Shown piece by piece: positions 27,934 through 39,126 of a stretch of 64,000 nt of DNA. Each line of letters opens with the position of its first letter. Position 1 is the stretch's first letter. The notes under the pieces were generated by a model, which was not told the origin of the DNA, made no database searches, and worked only from the letters and a program-made list of their open reading frames with translations. The translations under genes were made by a program, and so were the position numbers. The stretch comes from Stentor roeselii (taxonomy: Eukaryota; Ciliophora; Heterotrichea; Heterotrichida; Stentoridae), in contig RSEH01000152.1 in NCBI GenBank assembly GCA_006503475.1, positions 1 to 64,000 on the forward strand, read 5' to 3'.

Positions 27934-30900
27934 TTACTCCTGCTGACAGGTAATCGCAACTGAATATTGAAAAACATTACTCGGAATAACTTTTCTAGAT
28001 TTGTTAAACATAAACCATTTCCCAAATTCCCCCTTCAAATTTCTAAACTTTTCTTTAATCCCAAGAGCATCCAAATTCTTTTTCCTCCTATTCTCCACTT
28101 TTTCAACAAGACTCTCCACATACCCCATAACAGTAGAAAAAGTTCCCAATAGTCCAAAAATCGATCCAAGAAGTGCTCCTAAAAAAACAAAAGCTGACTG
28201 ATTCAAAGTTCTAATAGTTTTCATAGCAGTTTCACTTTCCAATATCACAATATCCAACAACAAGTGTATCTGAATATTGATCCTAAATAAATTTCACATT
28301 TCTCGATTCGAAAGTGTTCCTCTTTCAGGTTCTTGAGGACTTGAAACATGAAACCCAGTCTCTTTACTTGGCCATTCAGAAGACTCAGAAGTGAAAAGCT
28401 GAATAAATTTTACTGAAGGCGTCATTTTGAAGTAAACATTCGAAGGCACTGTTCCTCGAAACAATGTATCTTCTGAGCCTGTTGTGAATGAAACAAAGAT
28501 ACTGCTAAATTCTCCAGGAATAGAAGAAGATGTGCTGATGTTTACACTAATCGCAGTTGAATAACTCGACTTTTCTTTCAATTTTATCTGAATTTTCGAA
28601 GTCTTCGAAGTGACTTCAAGGTTCAAGTACTTAGCTTGTATCTCACAATTTTCTTGAATAAAAAAACATGAAACTGATTTACTCGAGTAAGCCAATCCTG
28701 AGTCCTGATAAAAAATATCAGAATTGCAATTCCCGTTAAAATCAGAGCAATTTCCTCCATAAATATAAAAAACTGAAGTAACAATCATCTCTCTAGCCTC
28801 AACCTTCTCATCCAATATCATCAAAGGCACCAAGGTTTTAATCTCACTGACATTATCCATTCCAAAGCTCAGAACAGCTGCGACTCCTGTGATAATAGAA
28901 GCCAAAATGAAAAACAACGAAAAGACTCCTCCAGTTTTCGTCTTACGATGCACGACCGGGACTCCAAGTTGATTTGAATGCTGAGCAACGAAGAAATCGA
29001 AATCTTGGATTTTATCCCAAAGAGCAACAAATGAAAAACTCAAGAAAATAACGAAAGCCGCAAGGCCGAGACCTGAAAACCACAGATTTTGGACTATCAG
29101 AGAAATAAAACGCTTTTTGTTCTCGAAAGCTCCTGGCTGTGAAGAAGAGTTACTTGGAAAAACTACGGAAGACTTCGGGCTTGATGAACCGATTGGGCAA
29201 CTTTGACCTGATGGACAGTCTAGGCAATTAAAACTTCCTTCTTTGTCGTTGAATGTTCCGAAAGGACATGGCTGACATTGCTCGAGGCTTGTTGATGATA
29301 TTGTTTTGCTAAATCTGCCTTTTGGACATGAAATGCATGAACCTTTTTTGGAAAAACTACCTGGAGGGCAGGGATCACATGTTTCTTCGTTGTGGCCTTC
29401 GCTGCAGAGTAAGGAAAAATAATCGCTTGTGTTGAAATTTAGTTTGTGTAATGTGTTTGTTATTTTGAAAGAACTTCGGATTGTGTCCTTGTTTCCTCCA
29501 CCGCCGAAGATGTAGAAGGACTTTTGGAAGTGCACTCCAGTGGCTCCATAAAGATTAAGTGTATCAGAAGTGTTGTAGTTAAAAAACCGCCCAGTTTTAA
29601 GATTTTTTACTCTAACCGGACTAATCATCACCAAATTATAAGCAAGTCCTCCAACAATAAACAATGAATCTCCACTTTTTACAAAAGTCGATCCAGCAGC
29701 AACAACGAAAGGCATAATATCACTCTGATTCAAATAACTTTGATTTACCATAACCGTGTTATTTTTCTCAAAAATATTGATTCTAATCGTGTAAAAATTC
29801 GGAATATTAAAAAAGTTGCATCCTCCAACAATGACTATTTCAACATTTTCATCTTGCTCTTCCACCCAACACTGTGCATAATGAATATCGTTTCCATTCT
29901 TGAATATCTGTTCATTCATCAGTTCAAATTTGTTACTTTCAGCTGAATACTTCCAAATCTCGTTAAATCCTTTTTCCTTGTTTTTGCCTCCTATGATGAA
30001 GTATCTGTAATTGTGGTATGTCAAACAAGATCCTGATCGAGGTGAAGGTGAAAGGCCTTCAGGTTGGATTTGGTACCAGGTCTTGAAAGTTTCATGATAA
30101 TAGTAAAAGTCTCCTAGAAAACCGTCTTTTCCGGACCCTCCAAATATTGCGAAAACATCGCCGATTGACTTTGTGCAGCCGAAACTTTTTCTTGCACTTG
30201 GAGCATCTCCAAAAGTATTCATAAAACTCCACTTTGAAGTTATAAAGTTAAATTGCCAGAGATCATTATACAAGGTTTCAGTAGTATCTGTATTAAAATA
30301 TCCTCCTCCAAAAGTATACATATAATTACTAATAACAACACTGCAATGATAAATTCGTGCATCTGGTGAAGCATAATCACTAGAAACAACTTCGCGCTTA
30401 GGAGGTGTAAAACTAAGATCAAGTGAAACAACAGAATTAAGCATTTCAACTGTAGTGCCTCCATAAAACAAATAAAACTTAGACCCAACCAAGACACTAG
30501 CAGCTAAAGAAACTCGACTTCGAGGTTCATTAGATAAAAAAATCCAAGTCTTTGAAGCGAAATTGAATTTAAAAATCGAGTCATATTCAAATATGTTTTC
30601 GAAAAGTAATCCGTAGATGATGTACATTTCTTCATTATACACTGTTGCGTAATGCTGAGTCCTTGGATTTGGAGGATTTCCAAGAGTCTTAACGATGTCC
30701 CATTCATATGTGTCAAGATCGAATCGATATAAAATACTGTTAGGAACCTCTTTCAAGGGAGAGTAGCCGAACATATATAGAGAGCCTTGATAATAAGATA
30801 AACTGATTCCCATTCTTGGACTTGGAGTTGATTTACTTGCTTTGATTTTTTGGCTTACAAGCTTATCCATGTTGATCCTTCATAAACCTTACAAAAACAT

Positions 30901-31374
30901 ATCATTACTCAATCCACTATCAAGTATACCTCCAAAGATCGCAACAAATTTCGTTGAATTATGAACAAAACTTGCAAATCCAAAAGATAATCTTTCATCC
31001 AGAGGGTCACCTTCTAAATCTTCAATTTTCCACGCGGAATTTTCAAGGTTGAAAGAAAAAAATTCAGCAGGGTAGCCAAATTTATAAATTCTCCGATTAG
31101 GACTAATAAAGAGTTGATGCCCTGAAAGATATTTAGGACTTATGTTAGAAAACGAGTTGATTTTTCTGAATTTTAAGGTCTTTAGAGAAAATCCTGTGAT
31201 TTTGGGAATTTCTAGTAAGGACTGGTATTCTCCTCCTATGGTAATTATTTCATTTTCAAGCTCATCATAGACTGCTGCAGAATTTAATGATCTTGCAGGA
31301 GGTGAATTAGTTTTTGGGATAGTTTCTTGGGAGTAGCTTGAGACTTGGAGAATAATCGAAATGATATAAATCAT
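27934..31374 (-). CDS. Kelch/Cys-rich multi-pass membrane protein, copy 2 (about 1136 aa)
   Basis: Same exon plan as copy 1. Introns lie at 30878-30892 (GTAAGGTTTATGAAG) and 28283-28297 (GTGAAATTTATTTAG). The signal peptide is MIYIISIILQVSSYSQE. Kelch repeats, the Cys-rich segment (CDPCPPGSFSKKGSCISC), three hydrophobic spans and the last-exon core AMKTIRTLNQSAFVFLGALL are all kept, so it looks functional. Both intron positions and the unusual GTGA donor are shared, so the duplication came after the introns. The promoter lies in the 427-bp spacer 31375-31801, with no other gene in it. Confidence 0.85.
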
Positions 31375-31801
31375 TAGAGGTATTTATATATTGAATTGGA
31401 ATTCTAAAATAGCTTTCTTATTTATTTTTTTTAAGATTTATGGAAATATTTGAACTAAATCCTTGTTCAATTAATCTTTATTTAATAAACTGCATAAATC
31501 TTACCCAAGTACTGTTAAAGTTCCTCATTGAGCTAGGAATTTGATTTGAATCATTTTGATTTGGCATGCAGATATTATAATTATTTGAAAATGGAAATAT
31601 ATAAAAGCTTTACAGACAAATTAATGATATTTGAATTGGTTAGGTTAAACCCAAGTTATTAGAGCTCTAAGCCAACATCAAATCACTGAATTCATAGTCA
31701 AGTATAGATATTCTAAATTAAGGTAAGCCACTTATGATTAATTTTTAACAATGAAAAGTAAAAAATCCTAAAAATAAAGACTAGATATTAAACTAAAGCC
31801 A
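31375..31801. other. Spacer between Kelch copies 2 and 3, no gene seen
   Basis: AT-rich, with stops in all frames. It carries the 5' flank of copy 2 and the 3' flank of copy 3. Confidence 0.5.
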
Positions 31802-34800
31802 CTATTGGCAGGTTATAATCACCGACTGAGCAGTATCAATAGGAACAACTTTTTTCGACCTCCTTAAAACAACCCATTTCCCAAACTCAGCTTTCAAAAC
31901 ACCCAGTCTACTTTTCATCTCATTCACATGAGATATTTTTTTCCGTTTATTCTCTACTTTCTCCAAAAACGCCTCAGTATACCCCATGACCGTTGAAAAA
32001 GTTCCCATGAGTCCAAAAATCGATCCAAGAAGTGCTCCTAAAAACACAAAAATCGACTGATTTAAAGTTCTAATAGTTTTCATAGCAGTGTCACTTTCCA
32101 ATATCACAATATTTAACAACAAGTGTATTTGAATATTGACTCTAAATAAAAATCACGTAGATCTAGTTGAAAGAGACCCTCTTTCAGGTTCTTGAGGACT
32201 TGAAACATGAAACCCAGTCTCTTTACTTGCCCAGTCAGAAGACTCTGAAGTGAATAACTGAATGATTTTTACTGAAGGAGTGAATTTGAAGTAAACTTTT
32301 GAACCGGTTGTTCCTCGGAATAAGGTTTCTGTTGAACCGGTTGTGAAAGAGGTGAAAATACTGCTTATTTGGTTTGGGATTGAGGATGTTGATGTAATGT
32401 TGACGCTGATTGAACTTGAGTAACTTGATTTTTCTTTTAGTTTTAGCTGGATTTCAGAAGTTTTTGAGGAGAGTTCGAGGTTAGTGTACTTGGCTTTGAT
32501 TTCACAGTTTTCGTTTAGTGTTGTACATGAGATTGATCGGAAAGTATATGAAAGGCCTGAGTCTTCATATATTATGTTTGGATTGCACATCTTTTCATAA
32601 GAGCATTCTCCACCATATATATAAAATGTTGAAGTAACAGTTATTTCTTTTGCTGTTATTCTTTCATCAAGTATCATTATTGGAATCAAAGTTTTGATCT
32701 CACTAACATTATCCATCTGAAAACTTAAAAACGCCGCAATAACAGTAATAATCGATGCAATTTCAAAAAGCACAGAAAAAACTCCTCCAATCCTAGTTTT
32801 TCTATGAACAACAGGTTTTCCAAGATCACTCGAATGATAACTAACAAAAATATCCAAATCTTTAATTTTCCTCCAGACTCCACTAAAAATAAGGCAAATG
32901 ACTAAACTAAAAACTGCGACACCAGCAAGAGAATACCACAAATTAACAACAATAAATGAAATAAATGGCTTTTTATTCTCATAAGCCTTTGGCTGGACCG
33001 AGTTATTTTGAGGCAGCTCGAAATTCACCTTCGGCTCTGAAGACCCAATGGGGCAGGTATATCCGACAGGGCAGTCAAAACAATGAAAACTTCCTTCTTT
33101 GCTACTAAACGATCCTGCTGCACAAGGCTGGCATTGTTCGATACTTGTTGCTGCTAAAGTTTTGCTGTATCTTCCTTTAGGACAAGATTTGCATGAGCCG
33201 TTGTTTGAATATGTTCCTTGTGGACATGGAATGCATTTTTCAATCTGGTGTCCTTCACTGCAGGGTAATGAAAAAGAGTCACTTGAGTTGAAGGTTATTT
33301 TGTAGATGTTACTTGATAGTTGATAAGAACTTTTGAATGTGTCAGATGCTCCACCTCCACTGAAGATGTAGAAGGATTTCTTGTAGTGGACTCCTGTAGC
33401 CCCGTAGATGTTGAGGTGGTTTGGAGTATCGTATTTTGAATATTCATTTGTTTTTAGGTTTTTTACTCGAATTGGGCAGGTCATTATGTAGTCAAATAAA
33501 ACTCCTCCAACTATGAATAGTGAGTCTTCATTTTTTACTAGTACTGATCCAGCAGCAACAACTAAAGGCATATTATCATTTTTATTCTTATAATTCTGGT
33601 TCACCAAACAAGTATTATTTTGATAAAAAACTCTAGCCCTAATAGTAAAAGCATTAGGAACATTCAAAAAGTTGCACCCTCCAACTAAAACGATTTCAGG
33701 ATTTTCCCCTTCCTCATCAACCCAGCATTTTGCATCATAAATATCATTTCCATCCTTAAAAATCGGTTCATCCATCAACAAAAACCGATTACTTTCAACT
33801 AAGTACATCCAAATCTCATTAAACCCTTTTTCACTGTTCTTCCCTCCGATGACGAAGTATCTATAATTGTGATAAGTAAGACAAGCTCCGCTTCTTGCCG
33901 AAGGGAAAAGATCAGCTTGTATCCGATGCCAAGTCTTAAAACTTTCATGAAAAAAGTAAAAATCTCCAAGAAAGCCATCCTCTCCAATTCCTCCAAAGAC
34001 AGCAAAAACATCTCCAAAAGACTTGGAACATCCAAAATTTTTCCTTTTGCTCGGAATTTCCCCAAGACTATTAATAAAAGTCCATCTTGAACTCAAGAAG
34101 TCAAATTGCCAGAGATCATTGTAAAATTTTTCATTATCATCTGTATTTGCATCGCCTCCTCCAAAGGTGTACATAAAAGTACCGATCACGACACTGCAAT
34201 GATAAGTCCGAGCTTCAGGTGTTAGGAAGTCAGGAGAAACTACCTCGCGCTTGGGAGGCACCTGGCTGAGATCGAGAGAAATAACAGAGTTCATGACATC
34301 AACAGTAGTCCGGCCATAAAAAAGGTAGTACTTGGAGCCAACTAGAACCCCAGCTGCAATATTAACCCGAGTGCCAGACTCATTTGAAAGCAGGACCCAA
34401 GTTTTCAAATAAAAGTTATACTTATAAATAGAGTCATACTCAGAAATAGTTTCATATAAAACTCCATAAATAACATACATCTCATCATTGTAGACCACTG
34501 CATAATGCATCACTCTTGGATCAGGGACTTGCCCAGTAGTCTCTAACACTTCCCATGAATAGCTTGTCAAGTCGAATCTGAATAATTTACTATGAGGTGG
34601 CTCTTTTAAAGGAGAATATCCGAAGAGATAAAGAGATCCGTTGAAATAAACTAGAGTTATTCCAAGGCTGGGACTTGGAAAGTCTTTACTTGGTTTAATT
34701 TTTTTACAATAAAAAGAGTTGAAATCAATCCTGAATAAAACTTACAAGAACAAATCATTATTATAGCCTAAGTCCTGCAACCCTCCAAAGATAGCCACAT

Positions 34801-35230
34801 AGTCAGTTGAATTAAAAGAAAAACTTGTATATCCAAAATACTTCCTTTCTTCAAGAGGGTCTCCTTTCAGCTCTTCTATTTTCCAACTGAAACTTTCTAA
34901 ATTAAATGAGTAGATTTCAGAAGAATAACCAAATTCGTAAATCTTTCGGTCTTTTGATAGGTAAAGAGCGTGACCTGAAAGGGCTTTAGGTTCGACGTCT
35001 GAATAGCAAATGATTTTACGAAATTTTTGAGTTTTTAATGAAAATGCGGTGATTTTTGGAGATCGAGATGATGATTGATAATAGTCTCCTCCTATTGTTA
35101 TTATCTCGTTTGTTGTCTCGTCGTAGACTGCTGCCAAGTAGGTGGCTCTCGCAGGAGGTGCCTCTGTTTTTGGAATCGTCTCCTGTAGGTAACTGCAGAC
35201 CTGGAGAAATATCAAGAATAAAGGCAACAT
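31802..35230 (-). CDS. Kelch/Cys-rich multi-pass membrane protein, copy 3 (about 1132 aa)
   Basis: Introns lie at 34731-34745 (GTAAGTTTTATTCAG) and 32142-32156 (GTGATTTTTATTTAG, identical to copy 1). Exon 2 is open from the first intron onward although its first ATG is far downstream, so the true exon starts at 34730. The signal peptide is MLPLFLIFLQVCSYLQE. The propeller, Cys-rich repeats (CIPCPQGTYSNNGSCKSC) and membrane spans match the other copies. The shared intron 2 sequence and overall wording place it nearer copy 1 than copy 2. The broken fourth copy at 37700-38925 most resembles this one. Confidence 0.85.
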
Positions 35231-36150
35231 AAAATATAAATGGAGGAAGACTTAGGTAAGGTCTCAAGGGTGTGATTAATTATTTAGATTTATTCATTAA
35301 TTTAATTTATAAATGCTCTAAAGTTTATTTAACTTGATGATCATTATATTGAATTTATTAGAGAATTATTTGAGTGAATGCAAATTAAATTTTGATTTTT
35401 GTCATTTGAGGGAAAAATTGGGATCAATAGTAAATCAAATCGTTTGTTAATAACTGAACCTATTTTGAAAATTAGAGATAAAGGCTTACTAAACTTTCAG
35501 TTTAATCTCTTTGGAATGCTTGAATAGTTCGATCTGAAATATAAAAAAGTTGAAAAATCAATTATCTCAAAGAGGAAAAATTTTTAAATTTCTTTAAATT
35601 TATCGAAAGACTAACAAAACTGTGAATAAATAACTTATCGTAGTTTTATTCATCAATTGATTAATCAACTAGAACAGATTTTCTAACATTTTTAGAATTT
35701 AATATGTATATACTAGGATTAAATTCATCCTTTTGCTTATAATTTAATTATTTCAATGATATAAGGTTATAAGGATAAATGATGATCTTTATATAAAACG
35801 GTAAATCAATTTTATATTTAACTCTGCTGAATAACTAGTTTTAGTATATTATTTATATTTTAAAATCATTAAATAAATTTCAATAGAGAGAATCCTATTT
35901 AGTTGTATCAAGTGCATATTATAAAACTTGTGCATAATGAACTGATTTTGTAATAAGATAAATAAGTCTTAGATCTATCTCTTAAAACTATAATCATTTT
36001 GAATTCTTAAAGATTTAGAAACAGTCTAAAACTTATTTTAAATCATCTTTCAAAACATGCACACAATCATCTAAATTCAATAGTAATTCATTTTGTAAAA
36101 ATCGTATAATAACAGTAAAACTCACATCAAATCATAAACAGAAGGATGAC
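35231..36150. other. Intergenic, AT-rich, no gene seen
   Basis: About 900 bp of AT-rich DNA upstream of Kelch copy 3. No open frame of note, no repeat period and no RNA gene seen. It borders a zone of gene relics. Confidence 0.5.
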
Positions 36151-36370
36151 TCATGAAAAAATCTGATCAAAATATTTCTGAAACAAGAGCTTTAATTACT
36201 ATTATTTCAGCCACTACTGACTGGAAGGGGTTGTTAAGTCAGAGAGTGTTCGTGGATTCCAAAGAAAAGAGGGTGATACTGGTTTGTAATAAGGTGATGA
36301 TCTCATCAATATCCTTCGAGTATAATTCCGAATTTCATCTGAAGAATTCTAGCCAAAGTAAATATTAGAA
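36150..36370 (+). pseudogene. Decayed 5' fragment of a START-domain gene
   Basis: The short frame starting MKKSDQNISETRALITII lines up with the first 55 or so residues of the intact START gene 780 bp downstream: KSDQNISE with RSDQIIAE, TTDWKG with ANDWKS, and the DNA GGGTGATACTGGTTTGTAAT with the block GGAGACACTGTCTTCGTGAA. After about 36367 the similarity fades. It is truncated and frameshifted relative to the intact copy, a leftover of a tandem duplication. Confidence 0.65.
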
Positions 36371-36931
36371 TGATATGAGCTTTATAAAGACTTATAATTA
36401 TGATCGTTCAGCATGAAACAAGCATTCTATGTATAGGAGTATTGATGATATAGATAACAATTAGGGCTAAATCAGATTCATCATTTCAAGATACAGAGAC
36501 AATATTTCTTTTCATATGAAACCTCAATTAATTTCAAGTCTAAAAGAAATAAGAAGTTTGAAAATTCAGTTTTTTTGTCTAAAAAATTAGATTTATAAGA
36601 ATTCTGTAATAATAAAGCTGCTAAGCTATTAATAAGTTTCAAGTCCATGAATACTAGTATCTTCCCATGTATTAAGTGTAGAGGTCTATCATTTTTGAAT
36701 TTTTCAGAATCATTAAATGTTAAGATTCAAGACTTCAAGCCAATTAAGAGATAAATTTAAACAAATCCAAAAACTAATTACATTGATAATCTTCTATAAA
36801 AATTAAAAAATTTAGAAATACCCAAACTTTTCTTCAAAATCAAACCAGAATTAAATCCTTCAAAAAAACGAATTCTAAATTCCCTAGTTAATATTTTACT
36901 GAATAAGTTATTAACAAGTAAAGTACTATAA
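36371..36931. other. Intergenic between START relic and START gene
   Basis: AT-rich with stops in all frames; no clear remains of the rest of the duplicated gene could be seen. The string GTACTATAA just before the ATG at 36932 may be the start-proximal promoter. Confidence 0.45.
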
Positions 36932-37534
36932 ATGGAAGGACAACTCAGGGAAAGATCTGATCAAATCATAGCTGAAGCCAAATCAGTGAGACAAAGACTT
37001 TTAGCTGCCAATGACTGGAAAAGTCTTGGGGAGTCAAACGATATGCAAGGTTTCCAAAGAGAGGAAGGAGACACTGTCTTCGTGAAAGGTGTTGCGATCA
37101 TCAATTTCCCTCCGAATGTTATCGCTGACTTCATCTGGAATAATGACAATCGATCAAAATATGAAGATTTCTTGGGCTCGGTCAATATTCTGCATAATTT
37201 CGGAGATACCAAAATAGAACTCATTCATAAAAAGATGCCACTTATCATCAGTGATCGAGAAATTCTTCATGTTATTAGAAGGGAAAATGAAGGAGAAAAT
37301 GTTTTAATTATTTCGAGAAGTATTGATTTGGATGTTCCTGTTGTGGAAGGCAGGGTTAGAGCGACTTCTCATATTTTATCATATTATTTGGTTAATATTG
37401 AAGATATCGCTGCTGAAGTCACTTTGATCATTGGAGCGAATCCTAATGGAAGTATTCCTCAGGTTCTTCTGAGTCAGATTGCAGGAAAAGCAGCTTTTCA
37501 GTTAGCGAAAATTAGAGATGCACTTAGTGGGTAA
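36932..37534 (+). CDS. START-domain lipid-binding protein (200 aa)
   Basis: This is a single-domain protein of StAR-related lipid-transfer length. Typical START wording is seen: VFVKGVAIINFPPNVIADFI, then WNNDNRSKYEDFLGS, KMPLIISDREILHVIRR, VVEGRVRATSHILSYYLV and the C-terminal helix GKAAFQLAKIRDALSG. START domains hold one lipid (sterol, phospholipid or ceramide) in a hydrophobic tunnel and move it between membranes. There is no signal or membrane anchor, so it is cytosolic. The ligand cannot be deduced. The start ATG follows ACTATAA. It lies among relics: a broken START copy upstream and a broken Kelch copy downstream. Confidence 0.82.
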   Translation: MEGQLRERSDQIIAEAKSVRQRLLAANDWKSLGESNDMQGFQREEGDTVFVKGVAIINFPPNVIADFIWNNDNRSKYEDFLGSVNILHNFGDTKIELIHKKMPLIISDREILHVIRRENEGENVLIISRSIDLDVPVVEGRVRATSHILSYYLVNIEDIAAEVTLIIGANPNGSIPQVLLSQIAGKAAFQLAKIRDALSG

Positions 37535-37699
37535 TTAGTTAGGGTCTTCTTTCATATGCTTTGGGGATATGTTTATTTGGCTGGTTGAATTGATGGGTCT
37601 TGAAGTAGGTCTGCGGAATCGTTTAATTAATTCTTATTATTTTCTTTGATGTTGATTTGCATAGGTTGTACTCTAATAATTTCTGTTAGATAGTTAATT

Positions 37700-38925
37700 G
37701 AAGAAAGATATCTCCTTTAGGACAGGGTTTGGATCCATAAGTCTTAAAGTAGCTTCCTGGTGGAATACATTTGCCGCTGTAGTGGCCTTCATGGTAAAGT
37801 AAAAGAATCGCTTGAGTCGAAGCTGATATTGTAAATGCTGCTTCCTACTTGGTGACAACTTTTAAAAGTCCCTGACGCCTCCACTGAAGAGGTAGAGGAT
37901 TTCTGGTAGTACTCACAGATGACGCTGTAGATGTTTATTCTATCTAAAAGATTGTATAATGAGTACTCATTTGTATTAAAATTTGTTAGTTTGGCTATAC
38001 AGTTCATGATATAATCAAATAAACTCCTCTAACATAAATATCGATTCTTTATTTTTATTAGTATAGAACCTGGAGATACAACAAAAGGTATACAATCATT
38101 ATGACTTAATTAACTCTGGTCTATCAATATTGAGTTACAGTAAAAACCTCGCCTCAAAAAAATAAACACAAGAAACATAAAAATTTGCATCCTTCTCCAT
38201 CTTCTAAAATTTCTCATCGTAAATACTGTTTCAATCCTTAAAAATCGGTTCATCCATAAAAAAAGCGATTACTTTTCACTTTGTACATCCAAATCTTGTT
38301 CAAAATTTTTCACTGTTTTTATTTCGATGACGAAGTATCTGGAGTTGTGATAAGTCAGAAAACCTCTGCTGTGAACTTAAGGGTAAGATCATTGGCTTGG
38401 ATCTGGTGCAAATTTTTAAAATTTTGATAAAAATGTAAAAATCTGCAAGAAAGGCATCGGCTTCGATGGCTCTGAAGAGAGTGAAAACGTTTTCTAGAGA
38501 CTTGGAACATCTGAAGCTTATTCTTTGTTTGGAGTGGATCTGAAGCTATTGATAAATGTCCAAATCGAATTGCCAGAGGTCTTTCTAAAGTCTTTCAGAA
38601 TCATCAGAGTTTGTATCACCTCCTCTAATGGTATAGATGAAAATGCTTATGAAAATATCACAATTATAAACTCGTCCTTCAGGTGCAAAAAAATCATGAG
38701 AAATGAATTTCGCTTAGGAGGATTATGGCTGAGGTCGAGAGATACGACAGAGTTCAATCACATCAACATTAGTCCATATATAAAAGAGATAATACTTGAA
38801 GCCAGCCAGAATCGCAGCCGAAATATTAACCCGATTGCCAAACTCATTCGAGAACAGTACCCAAGTGCTCAATAAAAAGTGAAATTTACATCGAGCCATA
38901 CTAAGTGATAGTAAATATGAATAAT
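37700..38925 (-). pseudogene. Decayed fourth Kelch/Cys-rich gene copy
   Basis: Minus-strand sequence aligns by eye with copy 3 from the Cys-rich repeats (around 33165 there) back to the early Kelch repeats (around 34460 there). A surviving frame (37789-38007) has TNEYSLYNLLDRINIYS against the TNEYSKYDTPNHLNIYG segment of copy 3. Many frameshifts and stops interrupt it, both ends of the gene are missing, and no signal peptide or membrane exon is present. Clearly dead, and older than the split among the intact copies would suggest from its divergence. Confidence 0.8.
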
Positions 38926-39126
38926 TTTTTTGCTATAATTATTGTCATATATAAAAGACATTAAATAAATTTCCAAGGCTATAGAGTTTAAGCATTTCAA
39001 TCTAAACTAAAATTATTGGTCTTTATCTCAATAAAATTTATATTTAAACGCTTATCAACTAATTAACTTTCTTCATTCCATAAAACCTTCAAACAAATGT
39101 AAAATTAAATTTTCAACAATATAAAA

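Noticed and set aside
27783-28025. 80-codon minus-strand frame next to the stop of Kelch copy 2
   Set aside because: It overlaps the last exon in another frame and has no coding character.
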